Part shown: positions 7,887 through 17,959 of the stretch, piece after piece
How positions within the stretch are numbered: the stretch's first letter is position 1
Layout of the letters: every line of letters starts with the position of its first letter
Made by a program: the position numbers and the translations under genes
NCBI RefSeq assembly: GCF_016801775.1
Contig: NZ_CP069004.1
Span: 62,001 to 126,000 of the forward strand
Direction: 5' to 3'
DNA from: Sulfitobacter mediterraneus
GTDB lineage: Bacteria; Pseudomonadota; Alphaproteobacteria; Rhodobacterales; Rhodobacteraceae
DNA length: 64,000 nucleotides
Notes under the pieces: model-generated
Database searches by the model: none
The model's input: only the letters and a program-made list of their open reading frames with translations
Told to the model about the DNA's origin: nothing

Positions 7887-10340
7887 TCAAAAACCCGCCC
7901 GCCAGCGCGGCTTGTCCGAGGGCGGCGGTGTGATCTGCGCAAGGCCCGAGGTTTCCATCAAACGGGTCGCCTCTTCGGCCAGCAGGCGCTCCTCGGCCGC
8001 GCCTTTGACCGGCACACGGCCCATTTCCAGAAACAGCGGCGCGGACAGCGGGGTCACGCGGGACAACCGTTTGTGGTCAATCCGGCCATCCACCCGGGCG
8101 ATCATCTCTTCAATACGGCCAAAATCGACCAAGCCGCGCAGCGCTTCTTCACGGGTGATCTGCATCATCAGATGATCAGGGTCATAGCGCAGCAAAGTGT
8201 CATACAGGATATCTGACGAAAAGGTTGCCTGCCGCCCCGATTTTCGGGCCGAGGGTGTGTTGCGTTCGATCAATCCGGCAATGGTCGCGGAGGCACGAAA
8301 GGTGCGTTTCATCACCGCGTTACCGGCCAGCCAGGTCTCAAGCCCGTCCTGCAACGCGCCCAGATCGAACAGCGGCGCAGGGTCATCCACCGCATCCAGC
8401 CCCCAAATCAGCGTGGCATAATCCGTGGCAACAAAGCCCATCGGATGCAGTCCCAGTTCCTCCATCCGTTTGGTGAGGAGCAATCCCAACGTCTGCATCC
8501 CGTTGCGCCCGGCAAAGCCGTAAATCACAGTCTGTTCGCGCCCATCGTGGGGGAAGCTTTCGATGAGCAAACGCCCCGGCTGCGGCAACTGGCTGACCTC
8601 CCGTTGTAGGGTCAACCACTCCGCCGTGTGGCGCGGCAGTTCTGGCCAGCTGTCTTGCGTGAACATATGCTGGACCCGCGCAGAAAGCTGGGTGGAGGTG
8701 GCAAATTTGGTGCCCATGAAGGTAGCGATCTTCGGCTTTTTGGCGGCGTCACGGCTGACCTCGACGGTCATCTCGCGCAGGCCCTCGTATTTGACGATCT
8801 GTCCGCCAATCAAAAAGGTATCGCCCGGCGTCAGGGTCGCGGCAAAGCCTTCCTCGACCTCGCCCAGCGGTTTGCCACCGCGATTGCGCCGCATCCGAAC
8901 CTTGAGCGTATCGGTGTCCTGAATGGTGCCGATGTTCATGCGGATGCGCTGTGCGGCGCGGGGATCGCGCAATTGCCATTGGCCATCGGGCCGCTGCAAC
9001 AGCCTTTGCCAACGGTCATAGGCCTGCAAGGCGTAACCGCCTGTGGCGCAAAATTCGAGACAGGCGTCAAATTCTGCGCGGGGCAGGGCGGCATAGGCTC
9101 CCGCGCTGGTCATTTCGGCAAAAAGATCATCGGCGTTAAAGGGGCCGGCGCAGGCCGCAATCAGGATGTGTTGGCACAGAACATCCCGTGGGCCGGGGCC
9201 GCGCGGATCACCGTCCAGATCACCGGCCAGCACCGCATCCAACGCCGCCACACATTCCACCACCTCAAAGCGGTTTGCGGGCACCAGCAGAGCCTTGGAT
9301 GGCGCATTATATCGGTGGTTGGCGCGGCCGATCCGCTGCACCAGACGTTTGACGTTCTTGGGCGCACCGATCTGTATCACCAGATCTACATCGCCCCAGT
9401 CGATCCCCAAATCCAGACTGCCGGTGCAGACAATCGCCCGCAAATCCCCGCGCACCATCGCCGCCTCGACACGGGCGCGTTGTTCGCGATCCAGCGATCC
9501 GTGGTGGATGCCGATCGGCAAGCTCTCATCGTTGGCAAGCCACAAATTATGAAAGAAAATTTCCGCCTGCGCACGGGTGTTGTGAAAGATCAAGGTGGTT
9601 TGGTGTTTCTTGATTTCCTCCAGCACAGCGGGGATGGCATAGGCCGCGCCGCCGCCCGACCATGGCGGCGCTTCATCGGTGCGGAGCATCCGGATATCGG
9701 GTGCCGGTCCGGGGTCCGCCTGCAAAATCTCGCAGGGATCCGGATGGCGGGCCATGAAATGCGCAATGGCTTGTGGATCTTCGACGGTGGCTGACAGACC
9801 CACCCGTTTTAGATCAGGGCAGATCGTCTGCAACCGCGCCAGGGCCAGCATCATCTGGTCGCCCCGTTTGCTTTCGGCCAGCGCGTGAATTTCGTCAATC
9901 ACAACCCGCTTCAACCCTTTGAACATGCGCGGCGCATCTTCATAACTGACCAGGAGGGCAAGGCTTTCCGGTGTGGTCAAAAAGATATGCGGCGGGTCGG
10001 CCCTTTGCCGTTTGCGGCGGGTCGCGGTGGTGTCGCCGGTGCGCTCATCAATGGTGATCGGCAGGCCCATTTCCGTGACCGGTGTGGTCAGATTGCGTTT
10101 GATATCCGCTGCCAGCGCCTTGAGCGGCGAGATGTAAAGCGTATGCATTCCCTGATGATCTCCCTCCGCCAAATCAACCAAGGTTGGCAGAAAGCCAGAG
10201 AGAGTTTTCCCGCCCCCGGTGGGTGCAATCAACAACAGCGCGGGTGCATCGGCGCGGTCCAGCATCTGTTGTTGATGCGGGTGGATCGACCAGCCCTTGC
10301 TGGCGAACCATTGGTCAAATTTGGGGGGCAGGGCGTTCAT
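7887..10340 (-). CDS. lhr: Ligase-associated Lhr-type DEXH-box helicase
   Basis: An 817-residue superfamily 2 helicase of the bacterial Lhr core type, acting in DNA repair. Visible motifs: motif I APTGGGKT at about 39-46, DEIH motif II (VVIDEIHAL, about 146-154), SAT motif III (VGLSATVED), TTPESL motif Ib, and the C-terminal RecA motif VQRIGRANHRYN. After the helicase core come the winged helix and Lhr-specific beta domain. This length and the pairing with PdeM define the ligase-associated version. Normally lhr and pdeM are neighbours; here they are separated by the BCCT/LysR pair. No ATP-dependent ligase or exonuclease gene is in the window. Confidence 0.93.
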   Translation of the reverse strand: MNALPPKFDQWFASKGWSIHPHQQQMLDRADAPALLLIAPTGGGKTLSGFLPTLVDLAEGDHQGMHTLYISPLKALAADIKRNLTTPVTEMGLPITIDERTGDTTATRRKRQRADPPHIFLTTPESLALLVSYEDAPRMFKGLKRVVIDEIHALAESKRGDQMMLALARLQTICPDLKRVGLSATVEDPQAIAHFMARHPDPCEILQADPGPAPDIRMLRTDEAPPWSGGGAAYAIPAVLEEIKKHQTTLIFHNTRAQAEIFFHNLWLANDESLPIGIHHGSLDREQRARVEAAMVRGDLRAIVCTGSLDLGIDWGDVDLVIQIGAPKNVKRLVQRIGRANHRYNAPSKALLVPANRFEVVECVAALDAVLAGDLDGDPRGPGPRDVLCQHILIAACAGPFNADDLFAEMTSAGAYAALPRAEFDACLEFCATGGYALQAYDRWQRLLQRPDGQWQLRDPRAAQRIRMNIGTIQDTDTLKVRMRRNRGGKPLGEVEEGFAATLTPGDTFLIGGQIVKYEGLREMTVEVSRDAAKKPKIATFMGTKFATSTQLSARVQHMFTQDSWPELPRHTAEWLTLQREVSQLPQPGRLLIESFPHDGREQTVIYGFAGRNGMQTLGLLLTKRMEELGLHPMGFVATDYATLIWGLDAVDDPAPLFDLGALQDGLETWLAGNAVMKRTFRASATIAGLIERNTPSARKSGRQATFSSDILYDTLLRYDPDHLMMQITREEALRGLVDFGRIEEMIARVDGRIDHKRLSRVTPLSAPLFLEMGRVPVKGAAEERLLAEEATRLMETSGLAQITPPPSDKPRWRAGF

Positions 10341-10401
10341 GCCGGTTAAGATAGCACCGCTGGCATGGTGGACCAGCGAGATCGGCGCAAGGCTGTGATT
10401 T

Positions 10402-11187
10402 TCACTTGCGCGGCGTCAGTTGCCCGATCTGGGTTTGCACCATTTGTGGCAATGACAGATCGGCCCCTTCCGGCGCGGCGTCGAGCGCACTTTGCACGTC
10501 CTTGACCAGAATGCCGATGGTGTTGTCCGCCGCCAGGCCGTCGCGGGCAAATTCGATACTGTCAAAGCCGGAGGCAAACCAGTTTTGCCCTGATGATGTG
10601 TGAATGAGATTCAAAAGCTTGCGTTCGTCGAGGCCCGCAGCATCCGCCCAATCCAAGACCAGACGGGTCATCGCGGTGTTGGAAGCGGCCAACAGATTGT
10701 TCAGCACTTTGGCCTGCATCCCGCTGCCAAAATTCCCCATCCTGTGGAAATGCGCACCCATCGCATCAAACAGCGGTTGCGCGGCATCCAGATCGGCTTT
10801 CGCCCCGCCCAACATAAAGCTGAGACGCGCCTCCTGCGCGGCGATCTGTGCGCCGGACATGGGTGCGTCAATCAACGTGATGTGAGGGGGCACCCTGTCC
10901 CGCAAGGCCCGCACATAGCGCGGTGACAATGTGGAGCTGATGATGATCGTCTTGAGGCACGGGGCGGAGGCAAAGCACTGATCGTCAAATAGAACAGCAT
11001 CGGTTTCCGTGATGTCACGCACAACTGTGATCAGAATTTCCGTTTCATCGTAAAGGCTTGCCAGATCATCTGTCACGCCTGCCTGATCCACCGGGCGCAC
11101 ATCAAACCCGTTGGCATCAAACCCAGCAACGCGCAGCGCAGCGAGCATTGGCCCGCCCATGCGCCCGCAACCCGCAACCGTGATCAT
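10402..11187 (-). CDS. 3-hydroxyisobutyrate dehydrogenase-family NAD(P) oxidoreductase
   Basis: 261 residues, slightly shorter than the usual 290. N-terminal Rossmann motif VAGCGRMGGPML, substrate loop DAPMSGAQIAAQEA and the catalytic lysine in GMQAKVLNNLL are present, as in beta-hydroxyacid dehydrogenases. The substrate is unknown. ATG 11187 overlaps the stop of the upstream AAA ATPase gene by four bases (ATGA), so translation is coupled to the end of the Tad operon even though no role in pilus assembly is known for this family. Confidence 0.88.
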   Translation of the reverse strand: MITVAGCGRMGGPMLAALRVAGFDANGFDVRPVDQAGVTDDLASLYDETEILITVVRDITETDAVLFDDQCFASAPCLKTIIISSTLSPRYVRALRDRVPPHITLIDAPMSGAQIAAQEARLSFMLGGAKADLDAAQPLFDAMGAHFHRMGNFGSGMQAKVLNNLLAASNTAMTRLVLDWADAAGLDERKLLNLIHTSSGQNWFASGFDSIEFARDGLAADNTIGILVKDVQSALDAAPEGADLSLPQMVQTQIGQLTPRK

Positions 11188-12491
11188 TTGACGATATGCT
11201 CGTCCTTGACGAACATATTGGCCCATGCGCGATCAATCAGGTCGGGGGACATCTGGTAGGGGATGCCCTCAAATTCGCAGATCGAAATCATCTGGTCGAT
11301 CAGGAAAATCGGCTGATAGTTGGCATAAAGATTGTCGATGGTCGGGTATTTGACCTTCAGCAAATGCACCAGCGTCGCCTCATCCAGCGGCATGCCGCGC
11401 TTCTTGGCGACCATGGCAAAAATCTTGAGAAAGTTCTGCTGGTTCGGTCCGTCAATCTTGATCTTGAAAAAGATCCGGCGCAGGGCCGCTTGGTCAAAGA
11501 TCTCATTCGGGTGGAAGTTGGTGGAGAAGATCACCAGCGTGTCAAAGGGCACCTCGAACTTTTCGCCCGATTGCAGCGCCAGAATGTCCTTGCTTTCTTC
11601 CAGCGGAACAATCCAGCGGTTGACGATGCTTTGCGGTGGCTCTTTCTGGCGGCCAAGGTCATCCACAATAAAGATCCCGCCGGTCGATTTGAGTTGCAGC
11701 GGCGCCTGATAGGTCCGCGCGGTGGGGTTATAGACCAGATCCAGCATATCGAGCGAAAGTTCACCACCCGTGATCACCGTGGGCCGTTCACAGCAGACAT
11801 AGCGCGTGTCAAACCGTGTCACCCGGCGCAGCGAGGTCGGATCTTGCACGTCCGCTTCGGCTTGGGAATGCACGATTGGGTCATAGACCGTGATCACCTG
11901 ACCTGCATATTCGATGGCATAGGGCACATAAACCTTGTCGCCCAATGCATCCCGTATCCCGTTGGAAATGGAGGATTTACCGTTGCCCGGAGGGCCATAC
12001 ATCAAGATTGAGCGCCCGGCCGAGACCGCAGGCCCAAGGTGGTCAAGCAAGCTGTCGGGCAGGACAAGATGCCCCATCGCTCCGGTCAATTGTTCGCGGG
12101 TGATCTGCAGATTGCGCACCGATTGGCGTTTGACCTGTTCACGATAAACATCTAGCGGCACCGGCATCGGGCCGAAATATTCGGATTGGGCCAATGCATC
12201 CAGCGCACGCGCCTTGCCCGCATCGGTCAGCTGATAACCCATCTCATTGCCATTGTTGGCATTCAATGTGCCGGTTGCCTCGATCAGGCGCTGATCGCGC
12301 CCCATGTCGATCAGTTCTTGCGTCACCGGTATCGGTAGGCAAACCGCTTTTGCCAGTTCACTGACCATATCGATGCTCTTGCGGAACATCGTCTTCAGCA
12401 GGATATCCCGCATCATCGTGGTGGGCAGCAGCATTTCCTCAATCCGCTTGGGCGGAGGAGGGGCCATAACATTGGTGGCTTGCATGTTCAT
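11184..12491 (-). CDS. AAA-type ATPase at the end of the Tad pilus cluster
   Basis: 435 residues. Walker A is GPPGNGKS at 166-173 and a Walker B-like stretch is GGIFIVDDLG. The N-terminal 100 residues look like a small helical or winged-helix domain. The residues around VIFSTNFHPNEIF and ALRRIFFKIKI resemble sensor 1 and the arginine finger region. Proteins of this kind commonly accompany Tad/Flp loci in Rhodobacterales, but I know of no established function. The gene is tens of bases downstream of cpaA and is translationally coupled to the dehydrogenase after it. It is unlike the CpaF secretion ATPase encoded nearby. Confidence 0.82.
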   Translation of the reverse strand: MNMQATNVMAPPPPKRIEEMLLPTTMMRDILLKTMFRKSIDMVSELAKAVCLPIPVTQELIDMGRDQRLIEATGTLNANNGNEMGYQLTDAGKARALDALAQSEYFGPMPVPLDVYREQVKRQSVRNLQITREQLTGAMGHLVLPDSLLDHLGPAVSAGRSILMYGPPGNGKSSISNGIRDALGDKVYVPYAIEYAGQVITVYDPIVHSQAEADVQDPTSLRRVTRFDTRYVCCERPTVITGGELSLDMLDLVYNPTARTYQAPLQLKSTGGIFIVDDLGRQKEPPQSIVNRWIVPLEESKDILALQSGEKFEVPFDTLVIFSTNFHPNEIFDQAALRRIFFKIKIDGPNQQNFLKIFAMVAKKRGMPLDEATLVHLLKVKYPTIDNLYANYQPIFLIDQMISICEFEGIPYQMSPDLIDRAWANMFVKDEHIVK

Positions 12492-12560
12492 GACATGGTT
12501 CCTTGCGTGATCAGACCGGTCTTTCTCACCATGCAGGTTAAGACCTGAATATGGCGTTTA

Positions 12561-13055
12561 TCAGGCACCGTAGATGGCCCCGAGAATGAGATAGATGGTC
12601 AAAGCCGGGCCAAGCGCGAGGCCCATGGGGAATTTCTTGTTCTGGGTCCAGCTTTCCCAATGGGGGGCCAGCCGGCGTAAAGGTGTGTACTTGGCGCTGC
12701 GATGGGTCACTGCCGCCGCCAGAAGGGTGGTCATAAAGATCATCGTCAACATACCGAGATCACCCAAGGCTACGTAAGGTGCTGCGGCGGCTGCAAATTT
12801 TGCGTCGCCCGCCCCCAAGGCACCTGCGGCGTTCAGCACCATGCCAACCACCAGAACGATACCCAATGCCGCGAGCCGCCAGAGGTAGGCGTCAAAGGGC
12901 ATCAGGAAAAAACCGAGCACCACAAAAACCAGCGCCAAAAGCAGCACGGATGGGTTGGTGATGCGCATTTCGGCCATATCCGTAAATGCCACATAAAGGC
13001 AGATCGGCAGAACAAACGGTAAGAACCACCAGGCATGTGCGGCGACGATGGCCAT
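12561..13055 (-). CDS. cpaA: Prepilin peptidase CpaA (A24 family)
   Basis: An inner membrane aspartic protease of 164 residues that cleaves Flp prepilins. The two catalytic aspartates are in YVAFTDMAEMRITN near residue 26 and in the GxGD motif GAGDAKF near residue 84. It has the short Tad-type form: peptidase only, without the N-methylase domain of PilD. It starts 5 bases after the stop of the TPR lipoprotein gene, within the Tad operon. Likely substrates are the two Flp pilins at 22.9-23.3 kb, each with a Gly-Ala cleavage site. Confidence 0.93.
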   Translation of the reverse strand: MAIVAAHAWWFLPFVLPICLYVAFTDMAEMRITNPSVLLLALVFVVLGFFLMPFDAYLWRLAALGIVLVVGMVLNAAGALGAGDAKFAAAAAPYVALGDLGMLTMIFMTTLLAAAVTHRSAKYTPLRRLAPHWESWTQNKKFPMGLALGPALTIYLILGAIYGA

Positions 13056-13059
13056 CCGC

Positions 13060-13911
13060 TTAGCCGTTTTCTAGGGCACGCAAGGACCGCACAGCCGCTT
13101 CGAAGTGCTGTGGATGTGTGTCAATCGCTTCGCGCAGCAGGTTCTTGCCAATTTCGACGTCGCCGCGTTTGATCGCCGAAAGAGCCATCGTATGCAGCAG
13201 TTGCGCACGTTCTGTCTGGTCCATCGGAATAACGGGCAGGGTGTAATCGCGCTGCGCCGCACGGGCAATCACGAGGTTGTTCTTGGCGGTGAACAGCGTG
13301 TCGTCCTGACGGATTGCATCCGAGAACAGGCGCTCAGCCTTGGCATATTCGCCGCGGGTCAGCTTGGAATAGCCCCAGTTGTTCATGACGGACGCAGGGG
13401 TGGTGGTCAGGCCCACAGCAATTTCATAGAAGCTGTCGGCTTTTTTCCATTCTTTCTGGCTGTCTGCCACCAAGGCCTCAAGCCGGTACCGCTTGAAGGT
13501 TTCATGGGTGGGCGGCACGTCGTCCAGCACCTTTTCCGCTTTGGTCCAGTTGCCGGCGCGGATCAAGGCATCGGCCAGGTTCACGCCGTCTTCAGATGTG
13601 GCCCCTTCCATCTTGGTGACTTTCTCCCATGCGATCACACCTTCGGTGATGCGCTTGGCCCGGACCAAGGATGAGGCAAGCCCGCGCTGGTGGTCAATGC
13701 GGGTGGGGTCTTCTTTGATGGAGCGGGCAAAGTAATTCACGGCCTCATTCGGGTCCGCAACTGTCAGCATCACATCGGAAAGGTTGCTTTCATCGACAAC
13801 GTTCACGTCCTTAAAGGCCCGTTCAACGGTGGCGTTCGCGTCTTTTTCACCGCAGCCTGCAACAGCGGTAACGCCTGCAAGGCAGGCGGCCAAAACGATA
13901 GGGTGGCGCAT
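13060..13911 (-). CDS. TPR-repeat lipoprotein of the Tad locus
   Basis: 283 residues from ATG 13911, which has AAGGA about 7 bases upstream. A signal peptide ends in a lipobox (AVAGC near residue 20), so it is probably an outer membrane lipoprotein in the periplasm. The rest is tetratricopeptide-like helices (SVMNNWGYSKLTRGEYAKAE is the clearest unit). It follows tadD, also a TPR lipoprotein, by 42 bases. TadD-type proteins help secretin assembly in Tad systems; this second one may share or extend that task (inference). Confidence 0.83.
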   Translation of the reverse strand: MRHPIVLAACLAGVTAVAGCGEKDANATVERAFKDVNVVDESNLSDVMLTVADPNEAVNYFARSIKEDPTRIDHQRGLASSLVRAKRITEGVIAWEKVTKMEGATSEDGVNLADALIRAGNWTKAEKVLDDVPPTHETFKRYRLEALVADSQKEWKKADSFYEIAVGLTTTPASVMNNWGYSKLTRGEYAKAERLFSDAIRQDDTLFTAKNNLVIARAAQRDYTLPVIPMDQTERAQLLHTMALSAIKRGDVEIGKNLLREAIDTHPQHFEAAVRSLRALENG

Positions 13912-13953
13912 TTTGTGCGTCCTTTTACTGCTCAATTCAGACGTTTGGCGTCA

Positions 13954-14532
13954 TCACAGCGAAGAACGGATCAAGTAGTCCCCTCCGCCCCGACGCACCA
14001 ACTTATAATTATTGTCGTCAAGCTCAGATATACCAGAATTTTCGGATTTTGCGAGTGCTAAGCGCAGATTGTCACGGATTGCGTCACTTTCGCCATTGTC
14101 GAGCGCATAGGCCTTGCGAAAGATCTGTTCCGCCTCGGTGGTTTTGCCCCGTTCCATCAACACAACGCCGAGATTGTTCCATGCCTCAGGCAATGCATCG
14201 GAGCGTTTGACCGCCCGTCGCAGCAGGGTTTCGGCCTGTCCCAAACGCCCCAATCCAAGGTTCGCCGTGCCCAGACCAGAAAGGATTTCACTATCAACCC
14301 CCTGTTCCAATGCGGCGCGGTTGAATGATTTGATCGCCAGTTCGTATTGTCCGGCGGCAATCAAGCGGTGGCCAACTTCGATCCCGTCCACAGCATCGGC
14401 GCGTTTGTCCACGCCGGGGGCAAAGGGGCTGTCGCCCTGCGCAGAAAAGCCGCCCGTTGAACAGGCGGCCAATCCGAATGAAGCTGTAAGAAGCAGGGCG
14501 TGGAGCGATCCGCGCCGAAATGCTTTTGTCAT
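13954..14532 (-). CDS. tadD: TPR-repeat pilotin-like lipoprotein TadD
   Basis: 192 residues: signal peptide with lipobox GLAAC near residue 24, then TPR units (GHRLIAAGQYELAIKSFNRA; EAWNNLGVVLMERGKTTEAE). TadD is an outer membrane lipoprotein needed for Flp pilus biogenesis, probably acting on the secretin. Its ATG overlaps the tadC stop by one base (TAATG), so it is translationally coupled. Confidence 0.88.
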   Translation of the reverse strand: MTKAFRRGSLHALLLTASFGLAACSTGGFSAQGDSPFAPGVDKRADAVDGIEVGHRLIAAGQYELAIKSFNRAALEQGVDSEILSGLGTANLGLGRLGQAETLLRRAVKRSDALPEAWNNLGVVLMERGKTTEAEQIFRKAYALDNGESDAIRDNLRLALAKSENSGISELDDNNYKLVRRGGGDYLIRSSL

Positions 14533-15506
14533 TATTGCCCAGGTCCGCTGATCTTGCCCAATTCAGTGATGCCATGGACCGAAGGACCAACCAGAATGAT
14601 CAGCAACGGCGGCACCGTCAGCATCATTGTGGCAAGGGTCATCTTTGTTGGCAACTTGTTTGCGGCCTCTTCGGCGCGCATCACCCGTTTATCTCGCATC
14701 TCGCCAGCATAAACCCGCAGGGCGTCTGCAATGGACGTACCGAAAGCGGCAGATTGAACCAGAACCGTTACGAAAGACGACACGTCCTGCACACCGCAGC
14801 GTTCGCCCATGTCGTTCAGCACGGTGATCTTGTCTTTACCGGCCTTCATCTCATAGGCCACCACTTCAAACTCTTCGGACAAGGCCTGATAGGATGCCCG
14901 CAATTCCTTGGCCACACGAACGATACATTGATCCAGCGATTGACCGGCCTCAACACAGACAAGCATCATATCAAGCGCATCTGGAAAACCACGGGTGATT
15001 TCCTCTTTGCGGGCCTCGACCCGGCGGGTGACCCAGTATTTCGGCAGATAATACCCGATCGCACCGGGGCCGATGGTCCACATCATGGTCTTTTGCGTGC
15101 TCAGCCCTTCGCCGCCACCCAGAAAGTTTGTGTAAACCACGCCGCCAAGCAGGCCGATGAGACCAAGCGCCATCTGTGCAAAATAGAACATCCGCACCGC
15201 ATCACGCGACTGGTAGCCAGCCTGACGCAGCATCAATTGTTTGGCGCTCAGTTCGGCCACATCTTCAGGCTCAAGAAACTTGGCAAACTTCTGCAATTGC
15301 TCATTGCCCTCGGACTGACGCAGGCGTTTGGCCTTGTCCTGTCCTGAGGGGCTTGCCGAGGTCCGCTTGAGCTTGTTCAGTGGATCTTCGGGTTGCCGCA
15401 AGATCATGACCACCATGGTCACGATCATCAGGAACCCGATCACACCGGCGCCAATCACAAGGCCAAGTCCGCCCAGTTGCGCATCTAATTCTTGAAGAAA
15501 TTCCAT
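14532..15506 (-). CDS. tadC: Tad inner membrane platform protein TadC (GspF domain)
   Basis: 324 residues with an N-terminal membrane helix, a cytoplasmic T2SSF domain (FPDALDMMLVCVEAGQSLDQ; VAKELRASYQALSEEFE) and two C-terminal helices. It forms the inner membrane platform of the Flp pilus with TadB, next to the CpaF ATPase. It starts 11 bases after tadB with AAGGAC as ribosome site. Confidence 0.95.
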   Translation of the reverse strand: MEFLQELDAQLGGLGLVIGAGVIGFLMIVTMVVMILRQPEDPLNKLKRTSASPSGQDKAKRLRQSEGNEQLQKFAKFLEPEDVAELSAKQLMLRQAGYQSRDAVRMFYFAQMALGLIGLLGGVVYTNFLGGGEGLSTQKTMMWTIGPGAIGYYLPKYWVTRRVEARKEEITRGFPDALDMMLVCVEAGQSLDQCIVRVAKELRASYQALSEEFEVVAYEMKAGKDKITVLNDMGERCGVQDVSSFVTVLVQSAAFGTSIADALRVYAGEMRDKRVMRAEEAANKLPTKMTLATMMLTVPPLLIILVGPSVHGITELGKISGPGQ

Positions 15507-15517
15507 CTCAAGGGTCC

Positions 15518-16480
15518 TTAAACTTTAATGTCGGTCAGCACGCGCATCACGAACAGATTGACCGAAAGGAAAATGCCAACGAGAAAACATGCGGGAATAA
15601 ACAACGCGTGGTCCTTCACATCGTCATAATAATGCGGGTCGCTTACGTTGATGACGATCAGTGCCACAATCGGGAAGGCAGACAGGAATTTGCCAGACCA
15701 TTTGGCCTCCGCCGTGATCGCCTTGACCCGGCGGAACAGACGGAAACGGGCGCGGATCACTTTGGCCAGACCGGCCAGGATCTCGGCGAGGTTACCACCC
15801 GACTGCTGCTGGATGGTCACGGCGACGGCAAGGAACCGCAAATCCTGCATGTCCAGACGTTCTGCCATGTCTTTGAGCGCCTCGCCCACGTCACGGCCAT
15901 AGGCACTTTCGTCTGCGATCACGCCAAATTCAGAGGCCAAGGGATCTTGGATTTCTTTGGATACGATGGAGATTGCGTTGGAGAACGGATGGCCCACCCG
16001 CAAGGATCGCACCATAAGTTCGATGGCGTCAGGCAGCTGTTCCTCGATCATCCCCATGCGTTTGCCAGCCTTGGACGACACCCAGAAGTAGATTGCACCG
16101 ATGCCAATGCCGACAGAGATCAGTGCACGCACAGGCGGTTCTGTTTCGGTGCCGACCGTCAGGCCGAGAAATGCGAGCACGGCAACGCCGCCCATCAGCA
16201 TGATCAGCTGCTTGGGGGTAAAGGCAATCGCGGCCTTTTGCGCCTTTTCCGACAACAATGAATACAGCGGAATGGTCTTGCTATCCATGTGCTGCTGCAT
16301 TTCCTTGCGCAGCTGATCCAGCACCTCTTCACGGCGCGAGCCTTTCTCCAGCATCTCAAGCCGGCGGTTCACGCGGCTGTTGAGACTGATGGATTTACCA
16401 AAAGCCACCAGATAAATGCCTTCGACCAGCACCAGCACGCCGATGAAGATCAGGCCATAGATAATTGGTTCGGCACTCAT
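15518..16480 (-). CDS. tadB: Tad inner membrane platform protein TadB (GspF domain)
   Basis: 320 residues. Membrane helices at the N-terminus and at about 95-135, then the T2SSF domain (LPDAIELMVRSLRVGHPFSN; MAERLDMQDLRFLAVAVTIQ) and two C-terminal helices. It is the partner of TadC in the pilus base. The gene lies 11 bases after cpaF and 11 before tadC, in the usual cpaF-tadB-tadC order. Confidence 0.95.
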   Translation of the reverse strand: MSAEPIIYGLIFIGVLVLVEGIYLVAFGKSISLNSRVNRRLEMLEKGSRREEVLDQLRKEMQQHMDSKTIPLYSLLSEKAQKAAIAFTPKQLIMLMGGVAVLAFLGLTVGTETEPPVRALISVGIGIGAIYFWVSSKAGKRMGMIEEQLPDAIELMVRSLRVGHPFSNAISIVSKEIQDPLASEFGVIADESAYGRDVGEALKDMAERLDMQDLRFLAVAVTIQQQSGGNLAEILAGLAKVIRARFRLFRRVKAITAEAKWSGKFLSAFPIVALIVINVSDPHYYDDVKDHALFIPACFLVGIFLSVNLFVMRVLTDIKV

Positions 16481-16491
16481 GACATCAATCC

Positions 16492-17937
16492 TTACTGAGC
16501 TGCGACAGGTTCGTAGATGGAAGACGGCAGATCATAACCCCACATGCGGAAGCGTTCAGCAAAGTGGCTGCGCACGCCGGTGGCCGTGAAATGGCCGATA
16601 ATCTTGTTGTCCGGTGTCAGGCCAACCCGCTGATAGCGGAAGATTTCCTGCATTGAGATCACGTCCCCTTCCATCCCGGTAATTTCGGTGATGGAGGTCA
16701 TGCGGCGCGAGCCATCTTGCAGGCGCGAGGCCTGCACGATCAGGTTCACAGCCGAGGAAATTTGGCTCCGCACCGCTTTGAGCGGCATTTCGATACCGGC
16801 CATCGCGATCATATTTTCCAAACGGGACACGCCATCACGGGCAGAGTTGGCGTGGATCGTGGTCATGGAACCGTCGTGGCCGGTGTTCATGGCCTGCAAC
16901 ATGTCGATAACCTCTTCGCCGCGGGTCTCGCCCACGATGATCCGGTCCGGACGCATACGCAGGGCGTTTTTCAGACAATCGCGCGGGGATACTTCACCTT
17001 TGCCCTCAACGTTCGGCGGGCGGCTTTCCATCCGGCCAACGTGGGTCTGCTGAAGCTGAAGTTCCGCGGTATCCTCAATCGTCAGGATACGTTCGGCGTT
17101 GTCGATAAAGGATGACAAGGCGTTCAGGGTTGTTGTCTTACCGGAACCTGTACCGCCAGAGACGATCACATTGAGGCGCGTGGCAACAGCAGCCTGCAAA
17201 TAAGCGGCCATCTCTTCGGTAAAGGCACCAAAGTTCACCAGGTCATCAATGCCCAGCTTGTCCTTTTTGAACTTACGAATGGAAACAAGGCTGCCATCAA
17301 CAGCAACCGGTGGCACCATTGCGTTGAAACGCGATCCGTCTTTCAAACGGGCATCCACATATGGGTTGCTCTCGTCCACACGGCGGCCCACGGCGGAAAC
17401 GATCTTGTCGATAATCCGCAGCAGGTGACGTTCGTCTTTGAATGTAATGTCGGTCAGTTCCAGTTTGCCGGCGCGTTCTACAAAGATCTGTTGCGGGCCG
17501 TTCACCAGAATATCGTTGACCGTTTCATCCTTGAGCAGGGTCTCAAGCGGGCCAAGGCCCGTGACTTCATCAAAGAGCTCCGAATTGAGCGTCATTCGGT
17601 CTTCGCGGTTCAGAACGATGCTTTTCTCAGCGAGAATCTCGGAGGAAATCGCGTTGATTTCCTGGCGAAGCTCTTGCTCGGTCGCGTGTTCAAGAGCGGC
17701 GAGATTGAGGTTGTCCAGCAATGACCGGTGCAGCTCCAGCTTGATGTCACTCATCCGTTGCTTGCGCTTAACGTCCCGATCAACAGGGGCCGCAGCGGCG
17801 GGCTGGGCCGCTTTGCGCGTCACTGTCGCGATTGGAGCTGGCGCCTTTGCGGCGTCCTTGATCGGTGTGACGGTGGCCGGAGCCTTTGCCTTTTCCGGTG
17901 CGGAGGCCGCGGATGGTTTTTTATACTTCGAAAACAT
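16492..17937 (-). CDS. cpaF: Tad secretion ATPase CpaF (TadA)
   Basis: A 481-residue cytoplasmic ATPase of the type II/IV secretion family that drives pilin assembly. The first 60 residues are a low-complexity Ala/Pro/Lys linker. Walker A is GGTGSGKTT at 261-269, the Asp box is [10 protein letters not shown], Walker B lies at [13 protein letters not shown] and the His box at SMTTIHANS. The family's N-terminal domain ends in [16 protein letters not shown]. It is followed within 11 bases by tadB and preceded by cpaE. Confidence 0.97.
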   Translation of the reverse strand: MFSKYKKPSAASAPEKAKAPATVTPIKDAAKAPAPIATVTRKAAQPAAAAPVDRDVKRKQRMSDIKLELHRSLLDNLNLAALEHATEQELRQEINAISSEILAEKSIVLNREDRMTLNSELFDEVTGLGPLETLLKDETVNDILVNGPQQIFVERAGKLELTDITFKDERHLLRIIDKIVSAVGRRVDESNPYVDARLKDGSRFNAMVPPVAVDGSLVSIRKFKKDKLGIDDLVNFGAFTEEMAAYLQAAVATRLNVIVSGGTGSGKTTTLNALSSFIDNAERILTIEDTAELQLQQTHVGRMESRPPNVEGKGEVSPRDCLKNALRMRPDRIIVGETRGEEVIDMLQAMNTGHDGSMTTIHANSARDGVSRLENMIAMAGIEMPLKAVRSQISSAVNLIVQASRLQDGSRRMTSITEITGMEGDVISMQEIFRYQRVGLTPDNKIIGHFTATGVRSHFAERFRMWGYDLPSSIYEPVAAQ

Positions 17938-17959
17938 CGGAGTGCCTTTCGGTCAGGGT

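Noticed and set aside
8628..9794. Open frame of 388 codons on the plus strand opposite the lhr gene
   Set aside because: It is antisense to well-conserved helicase motifs and has no protein features of its own.
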